NCBI GenBank assembly: GCA_017550445.1 | Contig: JAFZOV010000162.1 | Coordinates: 1-8,038 of the forward strand | Reading direction: 5' to 3' | From: Fibrobacter sp. | GTDB lineage: Bacteria > Fibrobacterota > Fibrobacteria > Fibrobacterales > Fibrobacteraceae | Length of the DNA stretch: 8,038 nucleotides | Shown: in pieces, positions 6,457-8,038 of the stretch | Layout of the letters: each line of letters opens with the position of its first letter | How positions within the stretch are numbered: position 1 is the first letter of the stretch | Position numbers and translations under genes: made by a program | The notes under the pieces: model-generated | Told to the model about the DNA's origin: nothing | What the model saw: the letters and a program-made list of their open reading frames with translations, nothing else | Database searches by the model: none

Positions 6457-8038
6457 TTATTTCCAGATGTTGTAAATGTTCTTTCTCTTGTTGAAGGCTT
6501 CTTTTCCCCCTTCCATAATATCGACAATGGACTTTTGGATAGCGGGGGTGTCGATGGAACCTTCCTTGATTTCGATAGCATTGCTGTCTGCAAAGGCACA
6601 TGATGTGATGTGGTCACTATCTCCAAGAACGGGAATGTTTGCGTTGTGTGTTGCAAAAATAAATTGCATTTCGTTCTTTAATTTAAGGATTTCCTTGATG
6701 ACTTCGTCGTAGATAGTCTGATTGTCCAGGTCGTCTTCCGGCTGGTCTACAATAAGGATGTCGTTGTCTTTCTGGGCTAGCAAAAAGAGAATCAACGCAG
6801 ATGCTCTTTGGCCAAGAGAATGCTTTGACAAAGGCTTGCCCTTATAGTCAATGGTCACTTTGTCGCCGACCCTGAAAGTCAGCAGTTCCCCAAGATTTTC
6901 ATTAAAACGATTCAGGAAATTATCATGTGTACCTTTTAGGATGTCTGCTAGACGTCCTTCGTTCAGATAAATCTGTACAAAATCCTTGAATTCGCTTGCA
7001 ATGTTGGCGTAGCTGGTTTCCCTTGTGTTGGTTCCCTTGAAGACATTTTTCATTTTTTCAAGGAACTGCTCGCGTTGCCCCTTGTAATCTATAGAAATCT
7101 TCAAGTTACTGTTAGAATTGTTTATTCTGTCGATTTCCGCTTTCAAAATGGTGTATTCGTTATGCCAAATCTGTTCTTGTTCATCCAATAGGGTGCGTAA
7201 CTGTGACAGCAAGGTTTCTCTGCTAGAAACTTTCTTTTGAATTTCTTGCAGTTTAATTTGGGATGTATTGTATGTACGTGTCAAAGTCAGGAATGTATCG
7301 GGATTCAGGGAGTCAGAATTGATTTCTCTCTTGATGCGCGCGAATTCTTCTTGCATGTCGTCTTTTTTGACTGCTATCTTTTCAATGGCGCTGTCGTATT
7401 GAGAAAGAACCGCTGGAAATGTTGCGCTCATTTCCTTTATTTTGTCGTACGATAGCTTAGCTTTTTGCAGGGCATCGTTTGCGATATTGAATACGTCTGC
7501 GTTATCGTTGGAACATGACAACGGCCCCGCAAATAGCGGTTCGTAGTTTTCTACAATATTTTGTGTGTCGTTTATGAAAGATGCCAAATTATCGCGGGTT
7601 CTGTCTAGTAAGGCGCTTTCCTGCTCGAATTGAGTTTGTCGCTTTAGCTTTTCTTCGACACCCGTATTCTTGAAATACGCAATCCTTTGCTGGACATCTT
7701 TGATTGCTGCTTCCGTGTCTTCTTTTAGTGCCTGAAGGTCCTTGATTTTATTGACGTCGCTTATTGCGGTGATGATTTCATGCTTTTTATTGGCGGCATT
7801 GTTGGCTGTTGCTTGCAACCGATTTCCTGTCAGTCGCCTGAGCAAGTCGGTTTCGAAGGAACCCTTGCTGTTTGACAGGTCTTTTTGCCCGAAATAAATG
7901 GGGGTTCCCAATATGGCGTCAATTGAACAGTCCTTTATTGTGTTCGTCTCACTGTCAAAAATGGTTTCTTTTTGTCCGTATATCTTTTCTATACGGTATT
8001 CCTTTTTGTCTTGCCTGTTGTAAACAGTGACGACGGCC
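6457..8038 (-). CDS. TrlF-like SMC/ABC-type ATPase, C-terminal part (5' end beyond the window)
   Basis: The frame is open to the window edge (codons from 8037 down) and ends at TAA 6459-6457: 527 visible residues. A TTG at 7911 is in frame but internal, because clear protein sequence continues upstream (KKEYRIEKIYGQ, ILGTPIYFGQKDLS). Seen from N to C: the YFGQKDLS motif; a long charged, heptad-like region with probable coiled coils (about 7100-7750); the ABC-signature-like HSLGQRASA (about 6795-6825); Walker B with LIVDQPEDDLDN (about 6721-6756); FATHNANIPVLGDSD with the switch histidine (about 6615-6655); and the tail MEGGKEAFNKRKNIY. These match TrlF-type ATPases, whose full-length forms carry an N-terminal PHP phosphoesterase domain. 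That domain and Walker A would lie off the window, so the TrlF name rests on the C-terminal half only. Confidence 0.75.
   Translation of the reverse strand, partial: AVVTVYNRQDKKEYRIEKIYGQKETIFDSETNTIKDCSIDAILGTPIYFGQKDLSNSKGSFETDLLRRLTGNRLQATANNAANKKHEIITAISDVNKIKDLQALKEDTEAAIKDVQQRIAYFKNTGVEEKLKRQTQFEQESALLDRTRDNLASFINDTQNIVENYEPLFAGPLSCSNDNADVFNIANDALQKAKLSYDKIKEMSATFPAVLSQYDSAIEKIAVKKDDMQEEFARIKREINSDSLNPDTFLTLTRTYNTSQIKLQEIQKKVSSRETLLSQLRTLLDEQEQIWHNEYTILKAEIDRINNSNSNLKISIDYKGQREQFLEKMKNVFKGTNTRETSYANIASEFKDFVQIYLNEGRLADILKGTHDNFLNRFNENLGELLTFRVGDKVTIDYKGKPLSKHSLGQRASALILFLLAQKDNDILIVDQPEDDLDNQTIYDEVIKEILKLKNEMQFIFATHNANIPVLGDSDHITSCAFADSNAIEIKEGSIDTPAIQKSIVDIMEGGKEAFNKRKNIYNIWK
6460..6464 (-). 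promoter_or_regulatory. Weak ribosome binding site for the AlbA_2 gene
   Basis: On the - strand GGAAA lies six bases before ATG 6453 and is embedded in the last two codons of the ATPase gene. With the 3-base gap between stop and start, this points to coupled translation and no separate promoter. Confidence 0.4.

Noticed and set aside
7909..7911. TTG as the start of the TrlF-like ATPase gene
   Set aside because: The same frame continues with plausible protein to 8038, and Walker A and the N-terminal half would be missing.
1..8038. CRISPR array, tRNA, rRNA, insertion sequence or integrase
   Set aside because: No regularly spaced identical repeats, cloverleaf, rRNA-like sequence, terminal inverted repeats or transposase motifs were seen; the only repeats are the protein-coding RTX and linker ones and the short intergenic pair.

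Overview
The window has two halves that differ in strand, composition and likely origin. The left half (1-5296, + strand) is GC-rich. It holds the 3' end of a very large RTX-like surface or secreted protein gene, then a tightly coupled gene pair: an ABC/RecF-type ATPase and a DUF4276 (TOPRIM-like) protein. The right half (5293-8038, - strand) is clearly AT-richer. It holds the 3' part of a TrlF-like SMC/ABC-type ATPase gene, followed 3 bases later by a gene for a Schlafen/AlbA_2 + HATPase_c_4 protein. Hand counts of single 60-base rows gave about 60% GC (2641-2700) and 55% (4801-4860) on the left, but 40% (5881-5940) and 37% (7141-7200) on the right.

The window gives no taxonomic marker. The giant protein mixes VFGD-type RTX repeats with modules of the WNN...GIQI type, a combination I associate with Fibrobacterota and Planctomycetes LEPR-XLL-type proteins. 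Together with the codon style, this makes a Fibrobacter-like Gram-negative gut bacterium my best guess, at low confidence.

Layout: 1-3456, partial RTX-like protein (open at the left edge), built as RTX block / beta module / RTX block / beta module / RTX block / Asn-Gly-Glu linker / C-terminal domain. 3457-3527, short intergenic gap with a possible promoter, an imperfect direct repeat and a Shine-Dalgarno. 3528-4622, ATPase. 4619-5296, DUF4276 protein, overlapping the ATPase gene by ATGA. 5293-5296, the stop codons of the two convergent operons overlap. 5293-6453 (-), AlbA_2/HATPase_c_4 protein. 6457-8038 (-), TrlF-like ATPase, open at the right edge.

The ATPase/DUF4276 pair resembles a split OLD-type nuclease: a RecF/OLD-like ATPase with its TOPRIM-like partner in a second gene, as in PARIS but with a different TOPRIM family. 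TrlF ATPases, which in full length carry an N-terminal PHP phosphoesterase domain, are predicted nucleic-acid conflict proteins, and AlbA_2/HATPase_c_4 proteins often sit beside restriction and defence genes. The simplest reading of 3528-8038 is therefore two convergent candidate defence operons meeting tail to tail. None of the four is a named, characterised system that I can identify from sequence, so the defence role is inference.
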